From Scandinavium goeteborgense (GTDB lineage: Bacteria > Pseudomonadota > Gammaproteobacteria > Enterobacterales > Enterobacteriaceae), in contig NZ_CP054058.1 in NCBI RefSeq assembly GCF_003935895.2, positions 1,116,001 to 1,180,000 of the forward strand: 64,000 nt of DNA, given 5' to 3'. The position numbers and the translations under genes are program-made. Below are positions 27,884 to 37,388 of this stretch, piece by piece. Under the pieces are notes generated by a model. That model had not been told where the DNA came from. It saw nothing but the letters and a program-made list of their open reading frames with translations, and made no database searches. Numbering within the stretch: position 1 is the first letter of the stretch; every line of letters begins with the position of its first letter.

Positions 27884-29107
27884 TCAGCCAATTTTTCGCG
27901 TGAACCACCAGAATCCGAGCGCTAAGAAACTGACCGCAGCACCGAGCAGGCACACGCCAGGCCAGCCCCCATAGGCATAAGTCGCGGTGGTCCAGATGGC
28001 GCCCAGTCCGCTGCCGATAGAATAGAACAACATGTAAAGCCCGACCAGACGGCTATGGGCTTCGGGTCGGGTGCGGAAAATCATGCTCTGGTTGGTAACG
28101 TGCAGTGCCTGTCCACCCAAATCGAGCAGCACAATACCGATCACCAGCATGCCGAGCGATACCGCCATTTGTGACAGCGGCCACCAGGCCAATAGCAATG
28201 CGATAAGCGCGAGCGCACTGGTGCGTTGGGCATATCCCCGATCGGCCCATTGTCCCGCCCTTGTGGCGATAAGCGCCCCAGCCACTCCTGCGAGACCGAA
28301 GGCTCCGATGGCGGTGTGTGAGAAGCCAAACGGCGGGGCACTTAACGGCAGCACTAACGCACTCCAGAAAATGTAGAACGCGGCAAACATCAGCAGCGCC
28401 AGCCCGCCGCGCACCTGTAGTACTTTTTCTTCTTTCAGCAGCGTCAGCATGGAGGCAATCAGGCGTGGATAGCTAATCGTATCCGGCACCGTTGCCAGGG
28501 TCGGAAGCCTGCGCCAAAGCGGAAGTGCAATCAATAGCATGAGGAGCGCGGAACAGAGGTAAACGCCGCGCCAACCGGTCAGATCGCTGACGGCGCCAGA
28601 AAATACCCGGGCCATCAGTAAACCAATAAACACGCCGCTTTGTGCCGAACCAACGACGCGTCCTTGCTCATGCGGGGCTGCTGCACTGGCCGCATAGGCT
28701 ATCAGCCCTTGGGTCATCGCCGTTCCCAGCAAGCCGACGGCGACCATACCCACCAGCAGGGCGGACGCAGAACTCGCCATGGCGACCGCAATGAGAGCAA
28801 CCACCAGCGCCAGCAGCTGGAAGGCCATCAGGCGACGGCGATCCATTCTGTCGCCCAGCGGGACCAGCAACAGAAGAGCCAGTGCGCAGCCAATCTGTGT
28901 GGCAGTGACCACGCCGCCGACAGCAGCATGATTGATACCGAAATCCTGCGCCAGTACGTCGAGCAAAGGCTGTGCGTAATAGACATTGGCCACGCTCAAG
29001 CCGCTGGCGATGGCGAACAGCCATACCAGACTGCGGGGTATGCCCGCAGGCCGAGACTGTTCGCGGCTTTGGTCTGACGAAAACGGTGATACGAAAGAAG
29101 TTTTCAT
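27884..29107 (-). CDS. MFS transporter, drug-efflux type
   Basis: 407 residues from the ATG giving MKTSFVSPF; the open frame extends 98 codons upstream through the divergent regulator and is not credible there. About twelve membrane spans are visible. The MFS loop 2-3 motif appears as PLGDRMDRRRLMAF, and motif-C-like glycines lie in helix 5. The N-terminal YYAQPLLDVLAQDFG is typical of the DHA1-type drug-efflux subgroup. It is divergent from an HxlR regulator gene with tandem operator-like repeats between them, so induction by a toxic or electrophilic compound is likely. It is not present between guaA and yfgG in E. coli K-12. The substrate is unknown. Confidence 0.82.
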   Translation of the reverse strand: MKTSFVSPFSSDQSREQSRPAGIPRSLVWLFAIASGLSVANVYYAQPLLDVLAQDFGINHAAVGGVVTATQIGCALALLLLVPLGDRMDRRRLMAFQLLALVVALIAVAMASSASALLVGMVAVGLLGTAMTQGLIAYAASAAAPHEQGRVVGSAQSGVFIGLLMARVFSGAVSDLTGWRGVYLCSALLMLLIALPLWRRLPTLATVPDTISYPRLIASMLTLLKEEKVLQVRGGLALLMFAAFYIFWSALVLPLSAPPFGFSHTAIGAFGLAGVAGALIATRAGQWADRGYAQRTSALALIALLLAWWPLSQMAVSLGMLVIGIVLLDLGGQALHVTNQSMIFRTRPEAHSRLVGLYMLFYSIGSGLGAIWTTATYAYGGWPGVCLLGAAVSFLALGFWWFTRKIG

Positions 29108-29127
29108 GATCTCAGGTTCCTGTAATC

Positions 29128-29183
29128 TGGTTTCAAAATAAAACTGATTGAATGCTAGGTTGTGTGGTTTTAAAATGCAACCA
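29128..29183. promoter_or_regulatory. Tandem operator-like repeats between MFS and HxlR genes
   Basis: Two 19-base units, TGGTTTCAAAATAAAACTG (29128-29146) and TGGTTTTAAAATGCAACCA (29165-29183), share TGGTTTyAAAAT and AAC at identical spacing. The second has perfect TGGTT/AACCA ends. Their starts are 37 bases apart. This is a plausible pair of HxlR dimer sites controlling both divergent genes; no experimental consensus is known to me. Confidence 0.55.
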
Positions 29184-29213
29184 GAATGTCGATTGAAACT
29201 GCAGGAGGACGCT

Positions 29214-29660
29214 ATGTCGCCAAACGAATCCATCAACGATGAACCCTGTCCCGTTGCCCGCAGCGTTGATGTCGTGGGGGATCGCTGGTCACTTTTAATC
29301 GTGCGCAATGCCTTCGATGGTGTTCGCCGATTCGGCGATTTCCAGCGCAGCCTGGGGGTGGCACGAAACATTCTCTCCGACCGACTGCGAAAACTGGTCA
29401 ATGCGGAGATCCTTGAGTTGCGGGACGCCTCTGATGGGACGGCGTATCAGGAGTACGTTTTGACGGCCAAGGGTGAAAGCTTGTTCCCCGTGATGGTGGC
29501 GTTGCGGCAGTGGGGCGAACAGCATCTGTTTGAGGAGGGTGAACGCCATTCGGTTCTGATCGACAAACATACCGGCAAGCCAATTCGGTTCATGGGACCC
29601 ACTTCGCAAGACGGTACTGCGGTGTTACCCGCCGAAACTGAAGTGCAGAAAGTGAAATGA
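29214..29660 (+). CDS. HxlR family winged-helix regulator
   Basis: 148 residues starting MSPNESINDEPCPVARS behind CAGGAGGA; an upstream start (22 more residues) overlaps the candidate operators. It has the HxlR/DUF24 winged helix: conserved N-terminal cysteine in PCPVARSVDVVGDRWSLLIVR, then FGDFQRSLGVARNILSDRLRKLV (recognition helix). Many HxlR proteins sense electrophiles or oxidants through this cysteine. The C-terminal 45 residues (HTGKPIRFMGPTS) form an extension. Divergent placement suggests it controls the MFS exporter and itself. Confidence 0.88.
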   Translation: MSPNESINDEPCPVARSVDVVGDRWSLLIVRNAFDGVRRFGDFQRSLGVARNILSDRLRKLVNAEILELRDASDGTAYQEYVLTAKGESLFPVMVALRQWGEQHLFEEGERHSVLIDKHTGKPIRFMGPTSQDGTAVLPAETEVQKVK

Positions 29661-29685
29661 AATAACCTGTGAGTGGAGGTGTCGA

Positions 29686-30603
29686 TTACCTTGAATGTGC
29701 ATGCAGGCGAAGAATTTGCTGGCGCATAAAATCCACCAGTCGCTGGCTGGCGGGTGAAAGTGGGCGGTTGACAGTTTTCACTACGCCGACGTCCATGTAG
29801 GTGATGCAGTCGTTGATCGTCCGGCGGGCCACTCTCAGGCCGCTCAGCGCCCAGGGGCGATAGACCAGATCTGACAAAATCGTGACGCCTTTACCCTGCG
29901 CCACCAGGCTGCGCACGGCTTCGAACGAGTTTGAGCGAAAGCAAACGTCTGGCGCAAATCCGCTGCTTTTAAAATGATCGCCGATCACGCCGGGGTATTC
30001 GTCGGTGCTCAACATCAAATAGGGCGTTTGCGCCACATCGCTCAGTGTAATTTCAGGTTTGCCGAGCAGCGGATGGTCGATTGACGTCCAGAGCTGGCGC
30101 AACGAACGGATAAACGTTTCCACGTCCAGATCGTCGTCGTGCGGAATATTTGAGGTCAGCAATAAACAGAAATCGACCTGCTGATTCCGTAGCACACAGA
30201 GCAATTCCGGTGCCTGGGCTTCCTGAAAAATGATTTCTATCAGCGGGAAACGGCTTTCAATTTCATGCAATATTTCGGGCAGCAGATAGGCAGAAAGCGT
30301 TTCGGCGATGCCGACGCGAACCACACCGGCCGTGGTCTCGGGCTGGTTCAGCAAATCTTCCAGCGCAAAACGGCTGTCGTTGATGATTTTTCGGGCATGG
30401 GCGAGAAAGCGTTCACCCGCCGCGGTCAGCTGAATACCTTTGGGTTGGCGCAGGAACAATTGCGCATTCACCGTTTCTTCGAGGTTGCGCAGCGCAACGG
30501 TCATCGAGGATTGCGAAACGTGGCAGCGGCTGGCGGCTTTAGAAACTTGTAATGTTTCTGCTAAAGCTATGTAGAACTCAAGTTGTCTCAGAGTGAACTT
30601 CAT
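29686..30603 (-). CDS. LysR family transcriptional regulator
   Basis: 305 residues. The N-terminal winged HTH reads TLRQLEFYIALAETLQVSKAASRCHVSQSSMTVALRNLEE in full (residues 4-43, described here by its ends: TLRQLEFYIALAE and VALRNLEE), followed by the linker helix and a two-lobed effector domain. It is divergent from an EamA exporter gene 101 bases away, the usual geometry for a LysR activator and its target. No clear T-N11-A palindrome could be picked out in the intergenic region. The effector is unknown. This pair is absent here in E. coli K-12. Confidence 0.87.
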   Translation of the reverse strand: MKFTLRQLEFYIALAETLQVSKAASRCHVSQSSMTVALRNLEETVNAQLFLRQPKGIQLTAAGERFLAHARKIINDSRFALEDLLNQPETTAGVVRVGIAETLSAYLLPEILHEIESRFPLIEIIFQEAQAPELLCVLRNQQVDFCLLLTSNIPHDDDLDVETFIRSLRQLWTSIDHPLLGKPEITLSDVAQTPYLMLSTDEYPGVIGDHFKSSGFAPDVCFRSNSFEAVRSLVAQGKGVTILSDLVYRPWALSGLRVARRTINDCITYMDVGVVKTVNRPLSPASQRLVDFMRQQILRLHAHSR

Positions 30604-30704
30604 AGTTTTAAACGATACCCGATGAGTAAAACATTATATTAGCATCCCATTTAGCCCCGCGATAATCTTCTGTTAATCCAGAACGTATTTTTACGGGAGC
30701 ATTT

Positions 30705-31619
30705 ATGCCTTATTTATTACTTAGCCTCGCGGCCTGTTTTTGGGGCGGGAATTATGTGGTGGGCCATATTTTGGTTGCGCATACAGACCCTATTGTACTC
30801 TCCGCTGCCCGCTGGGTGTTAACGGCGATACTATTGGTTGGCCTCTATTCTCGCCAGATTCGCGCCCAGTGGCCGGTGATGAAACGCTCTTTCTCGGTGC
30901 TGGCGTTCCTCGCATTATTTGGGCAGGTATTATTTCCGCTGACCCTTTATATTGGCCTGCAATATACCTCCTCGCTGAATGCGGCGATTTATTTATCCAC
31001 CACGCCGGTGCTGGTGTTATTAATTAACCGTTATATTTTTAAAGAGAAAATATCGGTACATAATATTGCCGGGGTTGTTTTGAGTTCGTTTGGCGTGGTG
31101 TGGCTGGTGATGCAGGGGGATTTATTGCATCTGGATAAGCTGAAAAACCTCAACCGCGGCGACCTCTGGACCATGGGATCGGCGGCCAGTTGGGCGGTGT
31201 ACTGCGCGTTTCTGCGCACTAGACCACGTGAAGTCGGGGGCAATGCTTTTGTGGCGGTTAGCGCAGCGTTTGGTGCCGTGGTGCTGCTGCCGGTGCTGCT
31301 GTTCTCAATGTTCGAACATGGCCTGCCGCCCACCCGTGAGTACCTGCAACCGGAGTTTCTGTCAGGGCTGGCGTATCTGATTATTTTCCCGTCGTGGCTG
31401 TCGTATCTGCTGTGGAACAAAGGCATTCAGGCCATCGGCGCAACCCGGGGCGAAGTGTTCTCCCATTTGATTCCACTGACAGGGGGATTATTCAGCGTGA
31501 TGTTCCTGAACGTGACGCTGCATCCGTTCCATCTGGTCAGCACGATATTGATTATTTGCGGGATTGCGCTGTGCTCCCGAAGCGCACAAAAAAGGGCGAC
31601 AAACGTCGCCCTGTCATAA
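30705..31619 (+). CDS. EamA/DMT family transporter
   Basis: 304 residues with ten predicted membrane spans in two EamA repeats. The first repeat begins LLLSLAACFWGGNYVVGHIL; the second begins near DLWTMGSAASWAVYCAFLR. A short charged tail ends the protein. EamA proteins export amino acids, drugs or metabolites; the substrate is not visible. An upstream ACGGGAGC serves as ribosome-binding site. The last codons contain a hairpin that works as a terminator for the opposite strand. Confidence 0.86.
   Translation: MPYLLLSLAACFWGGNYVVGHILVAHTDPIVLSAARWVLTAILLVGLYSRQIRAQWPVMKRSFSVLAFLALFGQVLFPLTLYIGLQYTSSLNAAIYLSTTPVLVLLINRYIFKEKISVHNIAGVVLSSFGVVWLVMQGDLLHLDKLKNLNRGDLWTMGSAASWAVYCAFLRTRPREVGGNAFVAVSAAFGAVVLLPVLLFSMFEHGLPPTREYLQPEFLSGLAYLIIFPSWLSYLLWNKGIQAIGATRGEVFSHLIPLTGGLFSVMFLNVTLHPFHLVSTILIICGIALCSRSAQKRATNVALS
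31588..31612 (-). terminator. Minus-strand terminator inside the 3' end of the EamA gene
   Basis: AGGGCGAC / GTCGCCCT with an AAAC loop. On the minus strand it is followed by TTTTTTG, a textbook intrinsic terminator for the convergent MFS gene. It lies inside the last codons of the plus-strand transporter gene. Confidence 0.82.
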
Positions 31620-31635
31620 TGCCAGGTGGCCCCGA

Positions 31636-32982
31636 TTAGGGGGCCGTCCTGGTCTCTGCTGTTTCTTCCGATGTTTCCGCGTCAGGTGTGATTTTTTCTT
31701 CCGGCGCGGCGTCTTCTGGCGGTGTATCGACCATCGCCTCCTGAATGACGTCTTCATCCATTGACGGGTTCAGCGCCACCGCCAGCGGGGAGGACATCAG
31801 GCTGTCGGGCATCACTACGTGTGGCAATGGCGCATCGACAATGATCTCCGGCTGACGTTTTCTGATCCAACTGATGGCGCCGATAGTCACCCCGCACAGC
31901 GTGAAGCAGAAATAAAGCACGTTGCCGCCAAAAGGTTGCATGACAGCGCCGGTTATCAGCGGCCCGATACAGGCCCCAACGCCGAAAGCCATTAGCAGGC
32001 AGGCCGTCAGCGACACGCGTCGCTCTGCTTCCACGCGATCGTTGGCAATCGCCACACCGAGCGGGTAAAGCGAGAACATCGCCATGCTGGAAACAAAGGC
32101 GATACCCAGCAGCCAGTAAAAGCCAAGATGCGGCAGAATCGACAGTGGCAAAGAGGCCAGCGCGAACAGCACCGCGGTATAAAACAGCAGATGCTGGCGG
32201 TCATAGCGGTCGGAGAGCCAGCTCAGCGGGAACTGTGAAACCATTCCGGCGAAAATGGTCACGCCCATGAACAGGCCAGTTTGTTGGGTGGTTAAGCCTT
32301 GCGAAATGGCATACACCGGCGCCAGACCGTAAAACGCCCCGGCGGCCATGCCCATCACCAGCGTTGCCGCCAGCAGTTTGGGGATAGCTTTAAAGAAGTA
32401 GCCGAGCTCCATCGGGGCGGGGGTCATTGGCTGCGCAGTGGTGCGTGTGGTGAGCGCAATCGGCACCAGGCACAGGGCGAAGCAGAGCGCGACAATCAGC
32501 AGCATCGACGGCCCGGTTCCCGCTGCCGCCATCAGGATAATCTGCCCGCCGCACAGGCCGAGATAGGTCGCGACCATATACAGCCCGAAGATGGCGCCGC
32601 GCTGCGAGGATTCCGCCCGGTCGTTGAGCCAGCTTTCCAGCACCATGTACTGGCACATCATGCACAGGCCGATAACCATGCGCAGGAAAATCCACAGAGG
32701 AATAAAATCGCTGAGTCCGTGTCCGACGACCGAGGCGGTAATGATCCCCGCACAGGAGACGTAAGCACGAATATGCCCGACGCGGGCAATCAGGTTGTGG
32801 CCGACTTTGCCGCCAATCACCAGACCGAGATAGTTCGCTGCAGTTATCGCCCCGATAACCGTACCGCTAACGTCTTCGTGCGCAAGGCGCAGTGAAATAT
32901 AGGTCGTCAACAGCCCGGAACCGAGCAGCATCAGCAGGGTGGTGGTGTACAGCGGCAGAAAGGTATTCAGGATGTTTTTCAT
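31636..32982 (-). CDS. MFS transporter of the YcaD-like group with acidic C-terminal tail
   Basis: 448 residues and about twelve membrane spans up to residue ~385 (last span before IRKRQPE). It resembles YcaD-type MFS carriers (GLVIGGKVGHNLIARVGHIRAY; VLESWLNDRAE; PLSWLSDRYDRQ). The final ~60 residues form an unusual cytoplasmic tail dominated by Asp, Glu, Pro and Thr (MDEDVIQEAMVDTPPEDAAP). It shares no operon with its neighbours; yfgG lies 110 bases upstream on the same strand. The substrate is unknown. The transporter call is firm, the tail's role open. Confidence 0.85.
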   Translation of the reverse strand: MKNILNTFLPLYTTTLLMLLGSGLLTTYISLRLAHEDVSGTVIGAITAANYLGLVIGGKVGHNLIARVGHIRAYVSCAGIITASVVGHGLSDFIPLWIFLRMVIGLCMMCQYMVLESWLNDRAESSQRGAIFGLYMVATYLGLCGGQIILMAAAGTGPSMLLIVALCFALCLVPIALTTRTTAQPMTPAPMELGYFFKAIPKLLAATLVMGMAAGAFYGLAPVYAISQGLTTQQTGLFMGVTIFAGMVSQFPLSWLSDRYDRQHLLFYTAVLFALASLPLSILPHLGFYWLLGIAFVSSMAMFSLYPLGVAIANDRVEAERRVSLTACLLMAFGVGACIGPLITGAVMQPFGGNVLYFCFTLCGVTIGAISWIRKRQPEIIVDAPLPHVVMPDSLMSSPLAVALNPSMDEDVIQEAMVDTPPEDAAPEEKITPDAETSEETAETRTAP

Positions 32983-33092
32983 ACGTTCCCTGTATTGGCT
33001 GTTCGTTACGGGTTCACCATCATCGTGCTTGGTTTTACCGTAGGATGCAAATGCAGGGACTTTTACCGGGAATTGTCCTGGCCAGATGGGGG

Positions 33093-33293
33093 TTAATTTT
33101 GCTCGGTGCGCACCTGAGTTTCAGTGACCTGACTCGACTGCTGCGCGGCTTTCTTGTCCTGATGATGCTGCCAGGCGCCGATTGAGGAATAGACGAAGCG
33201 GCCAAAGAAGAAGAGGAAGCTGATAAGTAAAATGATCCGGGTCATGCGACTGTTAAACTGATGTCGTTTGCGCATCGGGGTTGCCTGGCTCAC
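33093..33293 (-). CDS. yfgG: Small inner-membrane protein YfgG
   Basis: 66 residues from a GTG start (VSQATPMRKRHQFNSRMTR) with AAAGGA upstream; the internal ATG at codon 7 has no ribosome-binding site. It has a basic N-terminus, one membrane span (about 18-37, IILLISFLFFFGRFVYSSIG) and a hydrophilic Gln-rich tail. It matches E. coli YfgG, which also lies beside and divergent from yfgF. Function is poorly known. Confidence 0.88.
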   Translation of the reverse strand: MSQATPMRKRHQFNSRMTRIILLISFLFFFGRFVYSSIGAWQHHQDKKAAQQSSQVTETQVRTEQN

Positions 33294-33464
33294 TGAGGGG
33301 GTCCTTTAATAATACCCATTATGGGCGATGGGGCCTATTAAGGCACAGCGAGGCAGCAGGGTCAATTAACAATTGTATAAAAAGTGTGCAAAACAGAACC
33401 GGAGATCAAAACGGGCGAACGCATGAATGGAATGATGCATTAATCATAACCGCATTGTGGTTTA

Positions 33465-33505
33465 TTGATTTAAGTCAAATCGTCCACCCTGGTGCTACTT
33501 ATAAT
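33465..33505 (+). promoter_or_regulatory. FNR-dependent promoter of yfgF
   Basis: TTGATTTAAGTCAA (33465-33478) matches the FNR consensus TTGAT-N4-ATCAA with one mismatch. It is centred 41.5 bases before a start predicted at about 33513 from the perfect TATAAT at 33500-33505. This is class II FNR geometry, in line with reports that E. coli yfgF is anaerobically expressed. The remaining 33513-33608 leader folds into TTCCGCGC / GCGCGGAA and a smaller CCCA/TGGG hairpin; no gene is seen in 33294-33608. Confidence 0.75.
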
Positions 33506-33608
33506 CTCTTGCCCCTTTCCGCGCTGTGACAGTGCGCGGAAGTCGATAATCAGGTTGGATGCCTGTCTGAAACTGCCCATCGGGAATTGGGTCCTCTTTT
33601 GAGTATCT

Positions 33609-35864
33609 ATGCATCTTACTGAATTCTATAAAAACAGTCGTGATAAATGGTGGGGATTACCGCTCATCCTGCCCTCACTGCTTTTACCTGTTGCCCGCGC
33701 TGCCAATACCTTTACCCACATAGATGGCGGAATCGTCTCGCTTTATTATCTGCCGCTGGCACTGCTGCTTTCCCTGATGCTCTTTTTTGGCTGGAAAGCG
33801 CTGCCCGGTATAGTGGCAGGGATTTGGCTGGTGGTTGCGCAAGGCATGACTGTGCCTGAAACCATTGGCGTCACCTTTCATTTTTTAATCCCCATTATCC
33901 TCAGCTGGGGCGGGTATCGGGTTTTCGTGCCGAGGCGGCATTCCATTTCTTATGGCTGCACACGTCTGATGCCGCAGCGTCTGTTCTGGCAGGTGTTTTT
34001 CCCTGCGACTCTTTTTCAGCTGTTGCTGCTGGCCTGCGTCTTTTTTAATATTCTGCCCGCGCGAATTTCGCTAGCCGGAACCGGACCCCTGACGCTGCAC
34101 AGTCTGATTAACTATCAGTCGATGCTGGTGGGCTGCTTAACCGGGGTTCCGCTCTGTTATCTGGTTATTCGGATCATCCGAAATCCGATGTATTTGCGCT
34201 CTTTCATTTCCCAGCTCCGCCAACAAATTGACGCCAAAGTGAGCGCAGTCGAGATGATCGTCTGGTCCCTTATCTTGTTTATTATCATGGGACTGCTGTA
34301 TATTCCTGTCGCAAATTCCGCCTCAATTTTCACCACCAATTATACCCTCTCGCTGTTGCTGCCAGTCATGCTGTGGGGCTCGATGCGTTTCGGCTATCGG
34401 CTGATGTCTGTCATCTGGACGATAGTCCTGATAGTTAGTATTCACTTCTACTACCGATACATGCCGTCTTATCCGAGCTACAGCAACCAGCTGGCGATTA
34501 CCTCTTCCAGCTATCTGGTGTTCTCGTTTATCGTGGTTTATATGGCGATGCTGTCGACGCAGCAGCGTTATATTCACGCCCGCGTGAAGCGGATGGCGTT
34601 TATCGACCCGGTGGTTCAGATGCCAAATTTGTGGGCGCTGAGCCGCAAGCTCTCCCACACGCCGTGGTCAGTGCTGTGCTTCTTACGCATCCCGGAACTC
34701 GAGGTGTTAGGGCGTCATTACGGGATGATGGTGCGTATCCAGTACAAGCAAACGCTGGGGAAATGGCTCGAGTCAGAGCTGCACGACGGTGAGTGCACTT
34801 ACCAACTTTCTGGCCACGACCTGGTGATTCGACTGAATACGGAATCCCATGAAGAACGGATTGCCGCCATTGATGCGCGGATAAAAAAATTCCGTTTTGT
34901 TTGGGATGGAATGCCGCTGCAGCCGAATGTCGGGGTGAGTTACTGCCATGTGCGTTCCCCGGTGATGCAGCTGCCCCTGTTGCTCGGTGAGCTAAGCACG
35001 ATGGCTAACTCCTCGCTGGTGACCGGTTCGCCTGAAAACCTGCAACACCGCGACGCCTCGCATTTGCAGCAGGGCCTGAAAGATAAAATCACCATGATGA
35101 ACCGGCTACAACTGGCGCTGGAACACGGTAATTTCAGCCTGATGGCGCAGCCGATTGTCGGCATGCGCGGCGACAGCTACCACGAAGTTCTGCTGCGCCT
35201 GAAAGGCGATAACGATCAGCTGATTGCCCCGGAACTGTTTCTCCCGGTGGCCCATGAGTTTGGGCTTTCGTCGCGGATCGACCTGTGGGTGCTGGAAAAT
35301 ACGCTGAAGTTTATGGATAGCCGTCGTGAAACGCTGCCGGGCCTGCGACTGTCGGTGAATATCTCGCCCTCATCGGCCTGCGGATCGCAGTTTCCGAAAA
35401 CGGTATCAGACCTGCTAACGCGTTATAACATTCAGGGCTGGCAGCTCATTTTTGAAATCACTGAAAACCATTCGCTGAGCCACCCGGATCAGGCCATGTT
35501 AAACATGGCGCAACTGCAAGCGTTGGGCTGTCGGATTGCCATTGATGATTTTGGTACCGGCTATGCCAGCTATGCGCGGCTGAAAAACGTCAGCGCCGAT
35601 ATCCTGAAAATCGACGGCAGCTTTATCAAGAATCTGCTGTTGAGCACGCTGGATTACCAAATCGTTTCGTCTATTTGCCAACTGGCGCGAATGAAGAACA
35701 TGCAGGTGGTGGCGGAGTACGTTGAAACGGATGAAATTCGTGAGGCGGCGCTGGGCCTGGGAATTGATTATCTGCAGGGCTATTATCTCGGCAAGCCAGA
35801 ACCTTTAGAAGGTCTGGCTGCCGCGAATATCGAGCCTGTTACATCAGGCGGCGATGTCTGGTGA
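33609..35864 (+). CDS. yfgF: Cyclic-di-GMP phosphodiesterase YfgF
   Basis: 751 residues (E. coli 747). The N-terminal ~310 residues hold eight or so membrane spans (MASE1-like sensor), followed by a degenerate GGDEF domain lacking its signature and an EAL domain. The EAL motif reads EVL at 526-528 (catalytic Glu present), and the metal-binding [13 protein letters not shown] has Asp646-Asp647, so phosphodiesterase activity is expected. E. coli YfgF is an anaerobic c-di-GMP phosphodiesterase affecting biofilm and oxidative stress survival. The start has only a weak ribosome-binding site. The gene is preceded by an FNR-type promoter. Its last 21 bases overlap the convergent ppx. Confidence 0.94.
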   Translation: MHLTEFYKNSRDKWWGLPLILPSLLLPVARAANTFTHIDGGIVSLYYLPLALLLSLMLFFGWKALPGIVAGIWLVVAQGMTVPETIGVTFHFLIPIILSWGGYRVFVPRRHSISYGCTRLMPQRLFWQVFFPATLFQLLLLACVFFNILPARISLAGTGPLTLHSLINYQSMLVGCLTGVPLCYLVIRIIRNPMYLRSFISQLRQQIDAKVSAVEMIVWSLILFIIMGLLYIPVANSASIFTTNYTLSLLLPVMLWGSMRFGYRLMSVIWTIVLIVSIHFYYRYMPSYPSYSNQLAITSSSYLVFSFIVVYMAMLSTQQRYIHARVKRMAFIDPVVQMPNLWALSRKLSHTPWSVLCFLRIPELEVLGRHYGMMVRIQYKQTLGKWLESELHDGECTYQLSGHDLVIRLNTESHEERIAAIDARIKKFRFVWDGMPLQPNVGVSYCHVRSPVMQLPLLLGELSTMANSSLVTGSPENLQHRDASHLQQGLKDKITMMNRLQLALEHGNFSLMAQPIVGMRGDSYHEVLLRLKGDNDQLIAPELFLPVAHEFGLSSRIDLWVLENTLKFMDSRRETLPGLRLSVNISPSSACGSQFPKTVSDLLTRYNIQGWQLIFEITENHSLSHPDQAMLNMAQLQALGCRIAIDDFGTGYASYARLKNVSADILKIDGSFIKNLLLSTLDYQIVSSICQLARMKNMQVVAEYVETDEIREAALGLGIDYLQGYYLGKPEPLEGLAAANIEPVTSGGDVW

Positions 35865-37385
35865 TTCTTCTTCGGTAATTTTCAGCATCCAGCCGGTCAC
35901 GCCTTGCCAGTACTGCTGCTCTTTTTCCAAATCGAGCAGCACCAGCGCGTTTTGACTAAACCAGTTGTGAGGGAAGCACAGTGTCCAGTGATTCGCTTCG
36001 GTGGTCAGTTTTAACGTCGGTGGCGTGGTCGTGGCCTGACGCTGGTTATTCAGCAGTACGCCGAGGCGCAGCAGCTGGATCATCGGCAGGAACTGCTTCT
36101 TCTTAAACAGCGTAAAGCGCGGCAAATCGTCCAGCTTCACCCCTTTGCGGTGATAACGCACCAGGGTTGCCATCAGCGTCTGCTGCTCCTGGTTGAAGCC
36201 GGGCAAATCACTGTTTTGCAGAATATACGCCGAATGGCGATGCATCCCGCTGTGATTGATATTCAGCCCCACCTCATGCAGCATCGCGGCCCATTTCAGC
36301 AGGGCAGCCAGCTGTGGATGCGCCTGCTTCACGTTCTGCTCCACCCACTGCTCATAAATCTGATGAGTGGTTTCCAGCACGCGACGCGCCTGTTCGCGGT
36401 CGATATGGTACTGACTGGCCAGGCTTTCCGCGGTTCGACTGCGGATATCGTCATGGCGGAAACGGCCTTCCATCTCATACAGCACACCTTCGCGCAGCGC
36501 GCCATCAGACAGGCGCAGCTCTTTGATAGCCAGTGAATCAAACACGCCGCACAGAATCGCCAGGCCCGGCATAAAGACCGCCTGACGGTCTTCTGAAAGC
36601 CCAGGCAGGCTAAGCGCGCTAAAGTTTTTAAACTTCAGCGCTTCTTCAACCAACATCTCCAGGCGTTCCGGCGTGATGATGCCGTCTTTCTCGCCCATTT
36701 CGATCAGCACTTCGTGTACCGCTTTAATGGTGCCGGACGCGCCCATGGCCACGTTCCAGCCCTGAATACGGTATTGCCAGGAGAGGGTTTCCAGTTTCTG
36801 CACCGCCGCAAGACGCGCACGCTGGAAGTTCTCTTTGCTGATAAGTCCGCCAGGGAAGAACATTTGGGCAAAGCTCACGCAGCCCATACGACGGCTTTCA
36901 ACCAGCTGCGGCGTAAAGTCTTCGCCGATAACCAGTTCCGTCGAGCCGCCGCCGATGTCGATAACCAGCTTGCGGCCTTTTTCAGGCTGCGTATGCTCCA
37001 CGCCCATAAAAATCAGGCGCGCTTCTTCATTCCCGGAAATGATTTCAATGGGGTACGGAATCACCTTTTCAGCGCGCTTCAAAAACTCCGGCGCGTTCAG
37101 CGCCTGGCGAAGCGTATGGGTGCCGACGATGCAGACGCTGGACGGAGGGAATCCTTGCAGGCGTTCCGCAAACAGTGACAGACAGGTCAGGCCGCGTTCC
37201 ATTGCTTCTTCACTGAGCATATTGTCTTCATTCAGGCCATCGGCCAAATGGACACGCTGTTTCAGGCGGCCAATGATTTGCAGCGCACCGTCAACGACGC
37301 GCGCGATAACCATATGAAAACTGTTCGATCCCAGGTCAACCGCAGCAATCTCCTGCGGTCGTGACATTTTGTTTTTTATGGGCAT
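35844..37385 (-). CDS. ppx: Exopolyphosphatase
   Basis: 513 residues, as in E. coli. It belongs to the Ppx/GppA actin-like ATPase superfamily: [14 protein letters not shown] at the N-terminus, [14 protein letters not shown] for phosphate binding, the catalytic Glu in the VGTHTLRQA...GNEEARL region, and an HD-like C-terminal domain ([13 protein letters not shown]). It processively hydrolyses terminal phosphate from long-chain polyphosphate and can also hydrolyse pppGpp. Cotranscribed with ppk, three bases downstream of it, so synthesis and breakdown are linked. Convergent with yfgF, overlapping by 21 bases. Confidence 0.97.
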   Translation of the reverse strand: MPIKNKMSRPQEIAAVDLGSNSFHMVIARVVDGALQIIGRLKQRVHLADGLNEDNMLSEEAMERGLTCLSLFAERLQGFPPSSVCIVGTHTLRQALNAPEFLKRAEKVIPYPIEIISGNEEARLIFMGVEHTQPEKGRKLVIDIGGGSTELVIGEDFTPQLVESRRMGCVSFAQMFFPGGLISKENFQRARLAAVQKLETLSWQYRIQGWNVAMGASGTIKAVHEVLIEMGEKDGIITPERLEMLVEEALKFKNFSALSLPGLSEDRQAVFMPGLAILCGVFDSLAIKELRLSDGALREGVLYEMEGRFRHDDIRSRTAESLASQYHIDREQARRVLETTHQIYEQWVEQNVKQAHPQLAALLKWAAMLHEVGLNINHSGMHRHSAYILQNSDLPGFNQEQQTLMATLVRYHRKGVKLDDLPRFTLFKKKQFLPMIQLLRLGVLLNNQRQATTTPPTLKLTTEANHWTLCFPHNWFSQNALVLLDLEKEQQYWQGVTGWMLKITEEESPDIAA

Positions 37386-37388
37386 AGA

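Noticed and set aside
27884-29401. 505-residue version of the MFS protein
   Set aside because: The additional 98 residues are hydrophilic, lack family similarity and overlap the HxlR gene; the ATG at 29107 has the family start and a plausible ribosome-binding site.
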